Assembly (NCBI RefSeq): GCF_002217925.1
Contig: NZ_BCMF01000004.1
Span: forward strand, 186,001-250,000
Direction of reading: 5' to 3'
DNA length: 64,000 bases
Source of the DNA: Secundilactobacillus mixtipabuli
GTDB lineage: Bacteria > Bacillota > Bacilli > Lactobacillales > Lactobacillaceae
Shown: positions 7,451-17,453 of the stretch, piece by piece
Position numbering within the stretch: the first letter of the stretch is position 1
Layout of the letters: each line of letters starts with the position of its first letter
Position numbers and translations under genes: made by a program
The notes under the pieces: generated by a model
The model's input: the letters and a program-made list of their open reading frames with translations, nothing else
Told to the model about the DNA's origin: nothing
Database searches by the model: none

Positions 7451-8638
7451 ATGATGTACCAAGTAAAAGCTATTGATGAATTTAGTGTAAATGAGTTTGC
7501 TGGAGATATTTTCCAGGTTAAAGATACCGATACCCCTGACGCCGTCCTTGTCCGCAGCTCCAAAGTTCCTGATGAGCTGATCACGCAGCACCTTTTGCTG
7601 GTGGCTAGGTCAGGAATCGGCACCAATACGATCAATATTGATGCCTGCACTCAAAATGGCACGGCTGTTTTCAACACGCCCGGCGCCAATGCTAACGCCG
7701 TTAAAGAACTAGTTCTCCAAGTCCTATTCACCACTGCTCGTCCGCTACAGGCAGCAATCAATCACACCGCGGGCTTAAAGGGCGATCACCTTCAACAGCA
7801 GGCAGAAGCCACCCGCTACCAATTCATTGGTCACGAACTCTACGGCAAAACAATTGGTATCATAGGTCTTGGTGCAATCGGTCAACGCCTAGCTGACAGC
7901 TGCTATCATTTAGGTATGCAAGTGGTTGGTTATAATCGTAGTCCTAAAAATTTGCAATTTGTTCAGCAACTGGAAACCATCGAAGACGTCCTGGCAGCCG
8001 CGGATTTCGTTGTTTTGCTACTACCTTTAACCGAAACCACCGAGGGGCTTATGAATGCCGACCGTTTCAAATCAATGCGTCACAACGCTGTCCTCTTGAA
8101 TTTCGGCAGAGGTGAGCTGGTTGATAACGCAGCCGTTATCGACGCACTCAATCAGGGGCAATTTCAGCAATACATCACTGATTTCCCGACGACTGCATTA
8201 CGGGAACAAGGACACGTCGTCATGCTGCCGCACCTAGGTGGTAACACCGTTGAAGCGCTATCTCAAAGTGCCAACCTCACGTTGCAAAATACGCGTGACT
8301 TCCTCGAAACAGGTGTGATTAGAGCCTCAGTTAATTTTCCCACGGCTGATTTACCGTTTAACAGTCCCCACCGACTAACCGTTTTCTTTAAATCGAGAAG
8401 TGCTTTTTGGAATGATATTGCAACCATCTTAAGTCGGCATCACGTTCCAGTTTTAGAAATGATCAGCAACATGCGGGGAGAACATGGGTACATGTTAGTC
8501 AATATTGATCTACTCAAGCCCCACTTAACCGCTGAAGATACCAACCGTTTAATTCAAGAGATCAGCAGCATTGATGGGGCAATCAGAGTTCGAATCTTAA
8601 CCAATCCATCGGCACTCAGCACTCATTTAAATGCTTAA
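7451..8638 (+). CDS. serA: D-3-phosphoglycerate dehydrogenase-like protein with ACT domain
   Basis: NAD-dependent D-isomer 2-hydroxyacid dehydrogenase, probably oxidising 3-phosphoglycerate as the first step of serine synthesis. 395 aa: catalytic N-part with ARSGIGTNTINID; Rossmann motif TIGIIGLGAIGQRLA; the conserved Arg and Glu in GRGELVDNAA; the catalytic His in LPHLGGNT; a C-terminal ACT-like domain (about residues 315-395, NMRGEHGYMLVNIDL), a site for amino acid feedback. The ribosome site ggggg at 7442-7446 permits ATG 7451 or 7454. There is no serC or serB beside it, so a related 2-hydroxyacid substrate is possible. Divergent from the acetyltransferase gene. Confidence 0.8.
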   Translation: MMYQVKAIDEFSVNEFAGDIFQVKDTDTPDAVLVRSSKVPDELITQHLLLVARSGIGTNTINIDACTQNGTAVFNTPGANANAVKELVLQVLFTTARPLQAAINHTAGLKGDHLQQQAEATRYQFIGHELYGKTIGIIGLGAIGQRLADSCYHLGMQVVGYNRSPKNLQFVQQLETIEDVLAAADFVVLLLPLTETTEGLMNADRFKSMRHNAVLLNFGRGELVDNAAVIDALNQGQFQQYITDFPTTALREQGHVVMLPHLGGNTVEALSQSANLTLQNTRDFLETGVIRASVNFPTADLPFNSPHRLTVFFKSRSAFWNDIATILSRHHVPVLEMISNMRGEHGYMLVNIDLLKPHLTAEDTNRLIQEISSIDGAIRVRILTNPSALSTHLNA

Positions 8639-8664
8639 GAAAGCCTAAGCTTTAAGCGGTTAAA

Positions 8665-8692
8665 TTGACCCAGCTCAGGGAAATCCGATAAA
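8665..8692 (+). promoter_or_regulatory. Promoter of the DedA gene
   Basis: TTGACC (8665-8670), 16-bp spacer, GATAAA (8687-8692), about 45 bases ahead of the ATG at 8737, which is preceded by aaggagcg. Confidence 0.5.
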
Positions 8693-8736
8693 CTACTAGG
8701 AAGAGAAACTTCTATTACGTTTTAAGGAGCGCAACT

Positions 8737-9354
8737 ATGAATACTCAAACTATCATGACCCTCATTGATCAATACGGTTATCTGGCCATTATTTGTTTGA
8801 TTGCGCTGGAAAATATTTTCCCACCCATTCCCTCCGAGGTGATTCTGACTTTTACCGGTTTTTTAACCCTCACCAGTAACCTCACCATTTGGGGAGCCAT
8901 CATCGCCGCAACGTTTGGTTCACTCTTAGGTGCCATTCTCCTGTATGGTATTGGCCGGCTGATTTCCGTTGAACGCCTCAGTCGATTTGTGGCTACCCGA
9001 ATAGGTCGGCTGCTGCATTTAAAACAAACGGATATTAAACGTGCCAGTACTTTTTTTAACCGTCGCGGCGGTCTGGCCATCTTTTACGGCCGTTTCGTTC
9101 CCGTGGTACGCAGCTTGATCTCTATTCCAGCCGGAATGGCAGAATACCCATTCTGGTCATTCGTCACCCTTTCGACTTTAGGTACCCTCATTTGGAACAC
9201 GGTGTTAATTAACGCTGGCTGTCTGGCCGGTACTCATTGGAAAACTGTTATGGGCTGGTTCGAAGAGGCTTCAATGCTGATCCTGATTGTCAGCTTGTTC
9301 ATCGTCGCCTTATTAATTGTTATCTATTACATTAAGAAGAAACGAATCGACTAA
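8737..9354 (+). CDS. DedA-family membrane protein
   Basis: 205-aa integral membrane protein of the DedA/VTT (SNARE-associated) family, whose members are implicated in lipid (undecaprenyl phosphate) flipping and envelope homeostasis. Diagnostic motifs: ENIFPPIPSE in the first re-entrant region with its acidic residues, FYGRFVPVVRSLISIPAG with the conserved Arg-Pro-Arg arrangement, and a final TM helix followed by the basic tail KKKRID. About four to five hydrophobic segments. It has its own promoter and ends at a terminator shared with the convergent gene. Specific lipid substrate unknown. Confidence 0.9.
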   Translation: MNTQTIMTLIDQYGYLAIICLIALENIFPPIPSEVILTFTGFLTLTSNLTIWGAIIAATFGSLLGAILLYGIGRLISVERLSRFVATRIGRLLHLKQTDIKRASTFFNRRGGLAIFYGRFVPVVRSLISIPAGMAEYPFWSFVTLSTLGTLIWNTVLINAGCLAGTHWKTVMGWFEEASMLILIVSLFIVALLIVIYYIKKKRID

Positions 9355-9386
9355 AAAAGCACATGACGTGATGTCATGTGCTTTTT
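9354..9386. terminator. Bidirectional terminator
   Basis: AAAAGCACATGAC / GTCATGTGCTTTT around GTGAT, with A-runs and T-runs on both sides, between the convergent DedA and PfoR-like genes. Confidence 0.9.
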
Positions 9387-9400
9387 GATATCGATAAAAT

Positions 9401-10495
9401 TTAAACGATCTCCAAATGAAGCTGTTCATCTCGAACCCAATCAACAGCTGCGAGCAAGCGGTAAACCACAAGTGCGATAACTGCGGGTGCCAAAACGGCC
9501 ATTACCATGTAGGCGATGAACATTGGCATACTGCTTGAAGCCAAGTTAATTGGTGCAATCAATGAATTCAACCCTAAACCACCAAGTGTGTAGGAAACTT
9601 TGAAGCCGAAGAAAACGGTTGCCAGCGGTGCACAAACCCCAGCGGCAACGAACGATGGAATTGCTAAGCGTGGGTTTTTCAACAGATTAGGAAATTGAAC
9701 CTTAGGTGTGATGATTCCTTGCGCGATGTTAGCACCAATCTTGTTTTGACGCCATGAGATAGCTGTGAAACCAACGAATTGAGCGGTAGTCCCAACCAAA
9801 GCGGCACCAGCTGCTAATGGCGACAGCATAACAGCAACTGACAAAGCAGCTGAAGAAGCGGGTGTCATCAGGAACAGTGACCAAGCAAGCGAAACACAAA
9901 CGGAACCAACAACTGGGTTAACTTGCATTGATTGGGCAATGAAAGCACTCATCCAGTTCAAAGCAGGCGTGGTAACACTGGCTAAGCCAAGGCCTGCGAT
10001 TGAACCAACAAGTGTGGCAGCTAATGGCACCAGCATCATGTCCAGTGGTGTCTTACCGGTCAAATACTTACCAACTAATACGGCAACTAAACCGGCGGCA
10101 ACGGCGCTGATTGGTTGACCAGTGGTGAAGATCCCTGATTGGGCTGCTTCAACCATCTTATTACCAGTAGCGGTTGCGGCGTGCATCGCAGTACCAGTAA
10201 AGTAGACGGCGTTGGCACCAACCGTTGAAGAAATCATGGCACTGAAGAGAACCAGCGTGTTCACTTTCATTTGAGATGCAATGGCGGCACCAAACGCTGG
10301 TGCCAGTAACCATTGAGCAATTGAGCCAACCTGAAATAGCGCTTGCCAATGAACGAAGTTAGCGATTGATTGGGTTAACAACCCAATCCCCAACATAACC
10401 AAAACGGCGTTTGAAACACCTGCCGAAACCTTATAGACGTAATCCATGACTGACATTTTCTCGTTGTCAGCTGTTGCTGCTTGTGTACTTTCCAT
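9401..10495 (-). CDS. PTS EIIC_2-type membrane protein (PfoR-like)
   Basis: 364-aa polytopic membrane protein with about ten hydrophobic segments. The composition and segments such as KVNTLVLFSAMISSTVGAN and GKTPLDMMLVPLAATLVGS fit the family that includes PfoR, first named as a regulator of perfringolysin O and classed with PTS IIC-like proteins. No EIIA or EIIB partner is encoded with it, so sugar phosphorylation is doubtful; it may be a transporter or sensor. The ATG follows agagaggtcttacat. The upstream neighbour on the same strand is an AraC-type regulator, separated by a terminator, which may control it. Confidence 0.72.
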   Translation of the reverse strand: MESTQAATADNEKMSVMDYVYKVSAGVSNAVLVMLGIGLLTQSIANFVHWQALFQVGSIAQWLLAPAFGAAIASQMKVNTLVLFSAMISSTVGANAVYFTGTAMHAATATGNKMVEAAQSGIFTTGQPISAVAAGLVAVLVGKYLTGKTPLDMMLVPLAATLVGSIAGLGLASVTTPALNWMSAFIAQSMQVNPVVGSVCVSLAWSLFLMTPASSAALSVAVMLSPLAAGAALVGTTAQFVGFTAISWRQNKIGANIAQGIITPKVQFPNLLKNPRLAIPSFVAAGVCAPLATVFFGFKVSYTLGGLGLNSLIAPINLASSSMPMFIAYMVMAVLAPAVIALVVYRLLAAVDWVRDEQLHLEIV

Positions 10496-10655
10496 ATGTA
10501 AGACCTCTCTTTTTGCCTCTCATTATGAGAGCTATGTGATAAAATGAGAAAATGATTAAAATATCTATGCAGTTATTAAACCATTATCTGAAAATAATGT
10601 CAACACATTTTCACTCGAAATTTTAATTTAATTCTAATTTTCAGCTGAGGCCACA

Positions 10656-10703
10656 AAAAGGGAGTAACAGCATGGCAATCATCCTGTTACTCCCTTTTAC
10701 ATA
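10656..10703 (-). terminator. Terminator of the AraC regulator gene
   Basis: AAAAGGGAGTAACAG / CTGTTACTCCCTTTT, 15-bp perfect arms, loop catggcaatcatc, 14 bases after the stop at 10717; minus-strand tract TTTTTGTGG. Confidence 0.88.
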
Positions 10704-10716
10704 GTTTAATAGACTC

Positions 10717-11580
10717 TTATTTTGCACTCTGGCGGTACTTAGTTGGTGAAATCCCGGTGTATTTTTTAAACGAAGTTGAAAAGTAATAGATATTTTGGAA
10801 CCCCACGTTCAGTGCGATATCTTCCACCGAAGCATCCGTATTCAGCAACCACTGCGCAGCTTCTTCCATCCGATACTGCATTAAAAACTCAGCTGGCGAT
10901 AAGCCAATCGTCTGACGCAGTACACGAACGATATAATTTGGCCGGGCATTAAACTGCTCGCTTAACGTTGCAGCCGTAATTTTCTTATTAAAATTCTTTT
11001 TAAGGAATTTCTGAATCGATAAGGACATCTGGGTTAATTCATTCTTAGCATTGTCTTGCGTTTGTAGGCATGCAAGCAACTTAATGAACAGTTCTTGAGC
11101 CTCAAAGAACTGTTTCGAATTACAGTTCAATTCCTTAGAAACTAACTGATCAACCATCGAATAGACCCGTTCCGGTTCCGTTACTGGCCGATGCTGCATC
11201 AAAAACAGCGTCTGTACCGGAACTGGCGGATGCAGCATTAAGGTTGTCATGGAATTTTTCGCCGGTGTTAACGAAGATTGAACGTGCCAGTCACCGGTAA
11301 CATAAGCGTAGATCCAATCTAAGGTGACCGACTCATCATCAGCCCACCACTCGTATTTGTGGTAACCCGGTGTCATGATGAAGACTTCCCCATCGTTAAC
11401 CTGCTGTTCCACACCATCTTGAACGATATTCAAGCGCCCTTGGCGTACGAAAGCGAACACAAAGTATTCCAAGTGAACTTGATTTATCTTACTACCATCA
11501 GGTTTAAGCTCGACCTGGCGACCTTCAATGAAAGTCGGTAATGGCAGACAAGACAGCGAAATATATGCAGTCTGTGCCAT
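10717..11580 (-). CDS. AraC-family transcriptional regulator
   Basis: 287 aa. Residues about 20-110 form a cupin-like sensor (FVFAFVRQGRLNI ... GEVFIMTPGYHKYEWWADD), as in sugar-sensing AraC proteins; residues about 185-285 are a double helix-turn-helix, with ITAATLSEQFNARPNYIVRV for the first and VEDIALNVGFQNIYYFSTSF for the second, ending in the family hallmark YTGISPTKYRQ. The ATG has taggaggaacgggaac ahead. It is a single gene upstream of the PfoR-like gene on the same strand. Its ligand is probably a carbohydrate, but nothing here shows which. Confidence 0.88.
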   Translation of the reverse strand: MAQTAYISLSCLPLPTFIEGRQVELKPDGSKINQVHLEYFVFAFVRQGRLNIVQDGVEQQVNDGEVFIMTPGYHKYEWWADDESVTLDWIYAYVTGDWHVQSSLTPAKNSMTTLMLHPPVPVQTLFLMQHRPVTEPERVYSMVDQLVSKELNCNSKQFFEAQELFIKLLACLQTQDNAKNELTQMSLSIQKFLKKNFNKKITAATLSEQFNARPNYIVRVLRQTIGLSPAEFLMQYRMEEAAQWLLNTDASVEDIALNVGFQNIYYFSTSFKKYTGISPTKYRQSAK

Positions 11581-11694
11581 GTTCCCGTTCCTCCTAACAG
11601 TATCCGCTATCCTTCAAAAATATCCAATTATGATTGTTATAGATTTATAAAAAGGTCAGTTCAATTGTAACAATATCAGATACGATATAACAAC

Positions 11695-11746
11695 AAAAAA
11701 GTACTACTAAATTGGTTATTTTACCAGACTTAGTCGCACTTTTTTA
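11695..11746 (-). terminator. Terminator of the his operon
   Basis: AAAAAAGT-rich imperfect hairpin (GTACTACTAAattGG / CCagacTTAGTcGcAC), directly after the hisC stop at 11751, with T-runs on both ends. Confidence 0.75.
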
Positions 11747-11750
11747 TAAT

Positions 11751-12827
11751 TTATTTTTGAACGAATTGCTGAATCAAATTCTGAACCCGCTGGTTATCCT
11801 CGGGTTTACCAATGGTAACCCGTAACCAATCGGGGCCTAATCCAGTCCGGACAAGATACCCATGACGAAGAAGTTCCGTACTTAGTTCTGCTGCACGCTT
11901 AACTTTAAAGAAGACAAAGTTTGCTTGCGACGGATAACTGACAAGTTTTAACCCTGTCAAAAAAGTTTGCCATTTTTGACGTTCTTTTGCCACCGCAGTG
12001 ACGACACCCTGCACAAATTCTTGATCTGAATAGGCGGCACTGGCAGCAATTTCTGCGAAAGTACTTAAATTGTATGGCAATCGCACCGTCTGCAATATCT
12101 TAGCCAGTTGGGGTGCCACAACTGCGTAACCAACCCGAAAATTAGCCAGCCCATATGCCTTAGAAAAGGTGCGCAAAACAACCAAATTATCAAATTCAGA
12201 CAACAGATCAACCACTGAAGCTGGTTTTTCTGACGTCACAAAATCAATGTAAGCTTCGTCTACCACAACGGTAACCGATCGCGGCACCTTAGTCATAAAG
12301 TCAGCAATGGCCTGATGGGTTACATAAGTGCCTGTCGGATTATTCGGATTGCATAACCAAATCATTGTCGTTGCCGGTGTTATGCTACCCAGCATTCCAG
12401 CTAGATCAGTGACACCTGAAGAGTCAACTGGGACGTTAACAAGCTTGGCGCCTTCAATTTTTGCGTGCAGGGCATATTCTGAAAAAGTGGGCTGGGTCAA
12501 CACGACTTCGTCACCAGTCGAGATGAGGGTCCGAGATAATAATTGAATAATTTCATCTAACCCACCACCGAAAACTAACTTATTTGGCGCAACTTTTAAT
12601 CCCGTAGCGATGGCCTGTCGCAACCCAGTGACTTCACTGTCTGGATAGCGGTTAGCATCCTTCACACCCCAATTTAAAATGGCCTGGGTCACTTTCGGTG
12701 AGGTCCCCCACTCATTCTCATTCGCTGACAACCGGACCAGGTGGGTTAAGCCCTGTTCCTTTTTGATGTCAGCCATTGTTTCTTCGGGGATATAGGGCTT
12801 CAAATTTGCAATCGACTTTTTAACCAT
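11751..12827 (-). CDS. hisC: Histidinol-phosphate aminotransferase
   Basis: PLP enzyme of fold type I that converts imidazole-acetol phosphate + glutamate to histidinol phosphate. 358 aa. ANENEWGTSP and FGGGLDEIIQLLSRTL lie in the N-terminal half; WLCNPNNPTGTY holds the Asn that contacts PLP, VVDEAYIDF the Asp that pairs with the pyridine nitrogen, and TFSKAYGLANFRVGY the Schiff-base lysine. The frame opens at a TTG (12833), but that codon touches AGGAGG; the ATG at 12827 has exactly six bases between AGGAGG and itself and is the start I choose. Last gene of the his operon. Confidence 0.95.
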   Translation of the reverse strand: MVKKSIANLKPYIPEETMADIKKEQGLTHLVRLSANENEWGTSPKVTQAILNWGVKDANRYPDSEVTGLRQAIATGLKVAPNKLVFGGGLDEIIQLLSRTLISTGDEVVLTQPTFSEYALHAKIEGAKLVNVPVDSSGVTDLAGMLGSITPATTMIWLCNPNNPTGTYVTHQAIADFMTKVPRSVTVVVDEAYIDFVTSEKPASVVDLLSEFDNLVVLRTFSKAYGLANFRVGYAVVAPQLAKILQTVRLPYNLSTFAEIAASAAYSDQEFVQGVVTAVAKERQKWQTFLTGLKLVSYPSQANFVFFKVKRAAELSTELLRHGYLVRTGLGPDWLRVTIGKPEDNQRVQNLIQQFVQK

Positions 12828-12837
12828 TGGCAACCTC

Positions 12838-13158
12838 CTACAGCTCTTTAATGTCCCGGCGTTCCTTTGTTTTACTCATCAGGCCTTCACGCTCCGATAA
12901 TTCCCGTTTGATTTGATCAACGCTGATCCCGCGATCAACCATCAAAACGAGGACGTGGTAGGCTAAATCGGCAACTTCATAAACGAATTCATCGTCGCTA
13001 TCATTTTTAGCAGCTACAATCACTTCGGTTGATTCCTCGCCGACTTTCTTCAAAATTTTATCCAAACCTTTAGTAAACAGGTAGTCGGTGTATGACCCTT
13101 CCTTAGGGTTATTTTTCCGGTCTAAAATTAATTGATAAAGCGCATCTAAATCTTGCAT
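12838..13158 (-). CDS. hisE: Phosphoribosyl-ATP pyrophosphatase
   Basis: 106-aa MazG-like all-alpha enzyme that removes pyrophosphate from phosphoribosyl-ATP, second step of histidine synthesis. The metal-binding acidic helix is visible in [20 protein letters not shown] (E-E-x-x-E), followed by [19 protein letters not shown]. Encoded separately from hisI, which ends one base before it; many bacteria fuse the two. Its 3' end carries the AGGAGG of hisC. Confidence 0.95.
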   Translation of the reverse strand: MQDLDALYQLILDRKNNPKEGSYTDYLFTKGLDKILKKVGEESTEVIVAAKNDSDDEFVYEVADLAYHVLVLMVDRGISVDQIKRELSEREGLMSKTKERRDIKEL

Positions 13159-13159
13159 A

Positions 13160-13501
13160 TTATTGCCCTCCTGCTGAATTCAATTTAATATCACGGTAAA
13201 AGCAACTCGTTTGACCGGTATGGCAAGCCGGACCAGCTGGATTTACACGAACTAACAAGGTATCTTCATCACAATCGATTTGAATCGATACAATCGCTTG
13301 CGTGTTGCCACTGGTCGCCCCTTTGTGCCACAGTTCTTGCCGGCTGCGAGACCAAAACCAGGTCTGGTTACTCTCCAGGCTTAATTGATAGCTAGCCTCA
13401 TTCATATAAGCCATCATCAACACTTGCTGGGTCTTATCGTCCACCACGATGGTCGGGACAAGCCCATCAGGATATTTTTCAAAATTAGGTTTCAACGTCA
13501 T
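13160..13501 (-). CDS. hisI: Phosphoribosyl-AMP cyclohydrolase
   Basis: 113-aa zinc enzyme that opens the purine ring of phosphoribosyl-AMP, third step of histidine synthesis. Visible landmarks: [16 protein letters not shown], the [19 protein letters not shown] signature, the metal-binding DCDEDTLLV, and cysteines in [12 protein letters not shown]. Its ATG overlaps the hisF stop by four bases (ATGA), so translation is coupled. Confidence 0.95.
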   Translation of the reverse strand: MTLKPNFEKYPDGLVPTIVVDDKTQQVLMMAYMNEASYQLSLESNQTWFWSRSRQELWHKGATSGNTQAIVSIQIDCDEDTLLVRVNPAGPACHTGQTSCFYRDIKLNSAGGQ

Positions 13502-14256
13502 CGTACGGTCACTCCATCCTTCTTCAAAGCCTGTTTAACGGTCGGAATCGTAAATTCGCCAAAGTGGAAAACAGAGGCTGCTAACGCTGCATCAACATCC
13601 GTCTGCTTAAAGACAGCGTTAAAATCGCTCACTCGGCCACAGCCGCCTGAGGCAATGATGGGCACGTTCACCGCTGCTGTGAGAGTTTGATATAACGGAA
13701 TATCAAAACCAGTTTTCGTACCATCCTTATCCATGCTGGTCACCATCAGTTCACCGGCGCCGGCTGAAACACCCTGTTTGGCCCATTCGATAACGTCCAA
13801 GTCCGTCGCTTCACGGCCACCATTGATGTAAACCCGATAACGCTTTTGGTCAGGATCCCATTTACTGTCGATGGCAAGCACCATGCACTGTGCACCAAAT
13901 TTTTCAGCACCCTTTGAAATAAGTGATGGGTCACGGACCGCTGCGGAATTCAATGCCACTTTATCAGCTCCTGCTTTTAACAGCCGCTGCATATCATCAA
14001 CGCTGTGAATGCCGCCACCGACTGTCAGGGGCATAAACACTTGGCCAGCCACCTTCTCGATCGTATCGACAATTGCTGGACGCTTTTCGTTGGTTGCCGT
14101 GATATCCAAGAAAACCAATTCATCGGCACCCTGCTTCTCATAAGCCGCTGCAATCGCCACCGGGTCACCGACGTCGGTTAAATGAACAAAGTTAACGCCC
14201 TTTTTTACCCGGCCGTGATCCACGTCCAAACACGGAATAATTCGTTTAGCCAGCAT
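13498..14256 (-). CDS. hisF: Imidazole glycerol phosphate synthase, cyclase subunit
   Basis: 252-aa TIM barrel that, with HisH, joins ammonia to PRFAR to give imidazole glycerol phosphate and AICAR. The first catalytic Asp lies in [15 protein letters not shown] and the second in VLAIDSKWD; phosphate loops appear as [12 protein letters not shown] and [11 protein letters not shown]. Ribosome site gcggaggtg inside hisA; the gene overlaps hisA by 11 nt. Confidence 0.96.
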   Translation of the reverse strand: MLAKRIIPCLDVDHGRVKKGVNFVHLTDVGDPVAIAAAYEKQGADELVFLDITATNEKRPAIVDTIEKVAGQVFMPLTVGGGIHSVDDMQRLLKAGADKVALNSAAVRDPSLISKGAEKFGAQCMVLAIDSKWDPDQKRYRVYINGGREATDLDVIEWAKQGVSAGAGELMVTSMDKDGTKTGFDIPLYQTLTAAVNVPIIASGGCGRVSDFNAVFKQTDVDAALAASVFHFGEFTIPTVKQALKKDGVTVR

Positions 14257-14974
14257 CCGCGGACACCTCCGCTAACGTATTCAATGTCAGGTCACCGGTG
14301 GCCATCGCACGCCCGACAATAGCTGATTTGATGCCAGCGTTGCCGAGGTTGTTTAAGTCGGTAACGGTGGTCACGCCACCAGAGGCAATCACTTGTGCGG
14401 TCGGAAAATTCTGTTGCAGTTTTGCTAACAATGCAACATTGGGGCCGCTCAACGTCCCGTCTTTGGTAATATCCGTGACGATAAAATTCACCACGCCAAC
14501 AGCAATCATCGATGTCATCAAGGTACTCATAGAAACATCGCTTTTCTCCAGCCAGCCAGAAATCGCCACTTTGCCGTCTTTGCCATCAATCCCAACAACG
14601 ATTTGGTCATTGCCAAATTGATCAACGGCTGCTTGCACAAGCTTGGGGTCCGTCAACGCAGCGGAACCGAGAATGACCCTTGAGACACCGCTGGTCAAGT
14701 AACCGTTGATCTGAGCTAACGTTCGGATACCACCGCCAACTTCAACTTTCAAAGCGGTTTCGGCACAAATCTGTTTAATCAGTTCCCGATTAACTGGCCG
14801 GCCGCTTTTAGCACCGTCTAAATCAACTAGGTGAAGTCGCTTCAACCCGGCGGCTTCAATTTGTTTTGCTTGCTGTAACGGATCTTGCGAAATCAGCGTG
14901 GTTTGCTCAAAGTCGCCCTGATACAGGCGGACACTTTGCTGATTTCGTAAATCAATTGCGGGAATAATTTCCAT
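14246..14974 (-). CDS. hisA: ProFAR isomerase
   Basis: 242-aa TIM barrel that isomerises ProFAR to PRFAR, fourth step of histidine synthesis. Motifs: [20 protein letters not shown] (catalytic Asp), [10 protein letters not shown] and [15 protein letters not shown] (second Asp), [10 protein letters not shown]. The frame runs open to 15007, but the ATG at 14974 matches the family N-terminus and has aaggagttggtatcta ahead, giving a 23-nt overlap with the end of hisH. Confidence 0.95.
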   Translation of the reverse strand: MEIIPAIDLRNQQSVRLYQGDFEQTTLISQDPLQQAKQIEAAGLKRLHLVDLDGAKSGRPVNRELIKQICAETALKVEVGGGIRTLAQINGYLTSGVSRVILGSAALTDPKLVQAAVDQFGNDQIVVGIDGKDGKVAISGWLEKSDVSMSTLMTSMIAVGVVNFIVTDITKDGTLSGPNVALLAKLQQNFPTAQVIASGGVTTVTDLNNLGNAGIKSAIVGRAMATGDLTLNTLAEVSADAG

Positions 14975-15578
14975 TAGATACCAACTCCTTAAACGCAGCC
15001 AGACCATTTAAACCGATTCGACCGCTCTTCTCTGGGTGAAATTGCATGCCGATCACGTTTTGATTACGCACGATACTAGGAATTTTGACGCCGTAGTCAC
15101 TTTCGGCCAAGATGTATTGCGGCTGCGTTTTGACGTAGTAGGAATGAACGAAATACGTGGCTTCCTGGTCAAAACCATTAGCAATCGAATCTTTTTGCGT
15201 CACGATGTTCGAATCCCAGCCCATATGAGGCACCTTAACGCCGAGATCTTCGGGAATAGCAACCACTTCACCAGGAATCAACCCTAGTCCAGCCGTTTCG
15301 CCAAATTCAAAGCTGCGGTCAAACAGCAGCTGCATGCCTAGGCAGATACCTAAAATGGGGGTCCCCTTTTTGGCTGCCTGTTTAATGACTGGTATCAGTT
15401 CCCGTTCCTGCAGGGCTTCAACCGCCTTACCAAACGCACCGACCCCTGGCAGAATCAGCCCATCAGCTGCTGATATCACCGCCGGATCAGCGGATAGTGT
15501 GTTGGGAATTGCTAGAAAATCCATGGCTTTTTTGACGTTTCTGGTGTTACCCGTGTCGTAATCAATAATCGCAATCAT
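14952..15578 (-). CDS. hisH: Imidazole glycerol phosphate synthase, glutaminase subunit
   Basis: 208-aa class I glutamine amidotransferase giving ammonia to HisF. The nucleophile Cys is in PILGICLGMQLLF; the His-Glu pair is in GMQFHPEKSG. N-terminal IIDYDTGNTRNVKKA is typical. The start ATG overlaps the hisB stop as TAATG. Confidence 0.96.
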   Translation of the reverse strand: MIAIIDYDTGNTRNVKKAMDFLAIPNTLSADPAVISAADGLILPGVGAFGKAVEALQERELIPVIKQAAKKGTPILGICLGMQLLFDRSFEFGETAGLGLIPGEVVAIPEDLGVKVPHMGWDSNIVTQKDSIANGFDQEATYFVHSYYVKTQPQYILAESDYGVKIPSIVRNQNVIGMQFHPEKSGRIGLNGLAAFKELVSNGNYSRN

Positions 15579-16162
15579 TAAATCACTCCTTTAGTCGATG
15601 GCACCCCTTTGATTTCAGGATTAAGGGTCACGGCTGCTCGCAGCGCACGGCCTAATGCCTTAAATAACGTTTCAATTTTGTGGTGCGTGTTGCGGCCATA
15701 TAACACTTCTGCGTGTAAATTCAATTCAGCGTTAAAGGCAAAGGCCTGGAAGAAATCCTCTGTGACTTCAGTATCGTAATCGCCGAGTTTAGGATTCGTC
15801 AGTTCCGCTTTAAAGACCAGGTAACTGCGACCTGATAAATCGATGACCACCCGGCTGAGTGTTTCATCTAAGGGAATCAGGGCTGAGCCAAACCGTTCGA
15901 TGCCAACTTTATCACCTAACGCCTGCTTCAGGGCCATCCCTAAGGCAATCCCCACGTCTTCAGTCGTGTGGTGGGGATCAACGTTTAAATCACCGTTAGC
16001 CTTCACCACAAGTCCAAACCGGCCGTGACGGGCAAAGGCATCCAGCATGTGATCCAAGAAACCGATGCCAGTGTCGATTTTGATCGTCTCGTAATTGTCT
16101 AAATTCAACCTCAGTTCAATTTGTGTTTCGTTCGTATTGCGCTTAACCGTGGCTTCTCTCAT
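15578..16162 (-). CDS. hisB: Imidazoleglycerol-phosphate dehydratase
   Basis: 194-aa manganese enzyme converting imidazole glycerol phosphate to imidazole-acetol phosphate. Contains only the dehydratase domain; no fused histidinol phosphatase, in keeping with the separate hisK. Metal-binding motifs [28 protein letters not shown] and, near the C-terminus, [18 protein letters not shown] with DE-type residues. The start at 16162 has taggaggcacacg ahead and gives [10 protein letters not shown], the family N-terminus; the frame upstream to 16222 is not used. Confidence 0.95.
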   Translation of the reverse strand: MREATVKRNTNETQIELRLNLDNYETIKIDTGIGFLDHMLDAFARHGRFGLVVKANGDLNVDPHHTTEDVGIALGMALKQALGDKVGIERFGSALIPLDETLSRVVIDLSGRSYLVFKAELTNPKLGDYDTEVTEDFFQAFAFNAELNLHAEVLYGRNTHHKIETLFKALGRALRAAVTLNPEIKGVPSTKGVI

Positions 16163-16172
16163 CGTGTGCCTC

Positions 16173-17453
16173 CTAGTTAAACCGTGCTTCAACGGCACGT
16201 GCGTGGGCTTCAAGGCCCTCAACCCGAGCTAACGTCGTGATGGCCTTTTCTTCCTTCTTCAAAGCATCTCGCGAGTAAGTCACGAACTGAATTCGCTTAA
16301 CAAAGTCCGAAACCCCCAGTGGTGAGAAGAACCGAGCAGTCCCGCCAGTTGGCAAAATGTGGTTAGGACCGGCAACGTAATCACCCACGGGTTCTGAGGC
16401 GTTAAAGCCTAAGAAGACGGAACCGGCATTCTTAATTTGGTTCAGGTACTGCATGGCGTCTTCCAATTCAATTTCCAAGTGTTCTGGGGCAATGGCATTC
16501 ATGACGGTAAAGGCTTCATCCAGGTCGTCAACGACGGCAATGAACCCCTTATTCTTAACCGAAGCACTGGCAATTTCTTCACGTGGCAACGTCTTGACTT
16601 GACGGTCGATTTCATCACTGACCGCTTCAGCAAATTTCTCACTAGGCGTGACCATCATTGGCCGTGCTAACTTATCGTGTTCCGCTTGAGAAAGTAAGTC
16701 GGCTGCAACTTCCTTTGGGTTAGCTGAATCATCCGCAATCACCCCAATTTCTGATGGCCCGGCAATCATATCAATATCGACTTGGCCGAAGACCTGCTTC
16801 TTAGCCACGGCAACAAAAATGTTACCAGGACCGGTAATCTTATCCACACGAGGAATGCTTTCGGTACCATAAGCTAAGGCAGCAATGGCTTGTGCACCAC
16901 CGACTTGATAAATTTCATCGATACCGGCAATCTTTGCGGCAGCTAAAACAGCTTGGCCGATACCGTCCTTTTGTGGCGGTGTGACCATGACAATTTTGCC
17001 CACACCAGCAAGCTTGGCAGGAATGACGTTCATCAGAATAGATGACGGGTACGCAGCAGTACCACCGGGAACGTAGAGACCAACGGCAGCTAGCGGCGTG
17101 ATTTTTTCACCGCGGACAACGCCTTTTTGCTCAGCGTCCACAAAGCCGTTTTGAATTTCTTTTTGGTGATAGCTAACAATGTTATTTTTGGCTAAATTCA
17201 ACGCGTCGATCAAGCCTTGATCTGCGTTCTCATAAGCAGCGTCAATGTCGGCTTGCGGCACTCGTAAATCATCTAATTCAACCTTATCGAACTTACGGCT
17301 GTATTCTTTCAGTGCTTGGTCACCATTCTTAATGACGTTGGCGATAATGCCAGAAACGGTCGCTTCAACTTTTGGCTGGTTAGCTTGCTGGTCCGTTTGA
17401 CGGTCCACTTGTTCGAGCAATTGGTCTAAGGTTTGGTTTTTTAAAATTTTCAT
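16173..17453 (-). CDS. hisD: Histidinol dehydrogenase
   Basis: 426-aa zinc enzyme that oxidises histidinol to histidine in two NAD-dependent steps. Landmarks: [56 protein letters not shown] with the catalytic Glu-His pair, and [15 protein letters not shown]. Start ATG overlaps the hisG stop as TAATG; a ten-base gap separates it from hisB. Confidence 0.96.
   Translation of the reverse strand: MKILKNQTLDQLLEQVDRQTDQQANQPKVEATVSGIIANVIKNGDQALKEYSRKFDKVELDDLRVPQADIDAAYENADQGLIDALNLAKNNIVSYHQKEIQNGFVDAEQKGVVRGEKITPLAAVGLYVPGGTAAYPSSILMNVIPAKLAGVGKIVMVTPPQKDGIGQAVLAAAKIAGIDEIYQVGGAQAIAALAYGTESIPRVDKITGPGNIFVAVAKKQVFGQVDIDMIAGPSEIGVIADDSANPKEVAADLLSQAEHDKLARPMMVTPSEKFAEAVSDEIDRQVKTLPREEIASASVKNKGFIAVVDDLDEAFTVMNAIAPEHLEIELEDAMQYLNQIKNAGSVFLGFNASEPVGDYVAGPNHILPTGGTARFFSPLGVSDFVKRIQFVTYSRDALKKEEKAITTLARVEGLEAHARAVEARFN

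Noticed and set aside
7387-7650. 88-codon N-terminal extension of the acetyltransferase
   Set aside because: It overlaps the divergent dehydrogenase gene, and the ATG at 7386 has a proper ribosome site and fits the family start.
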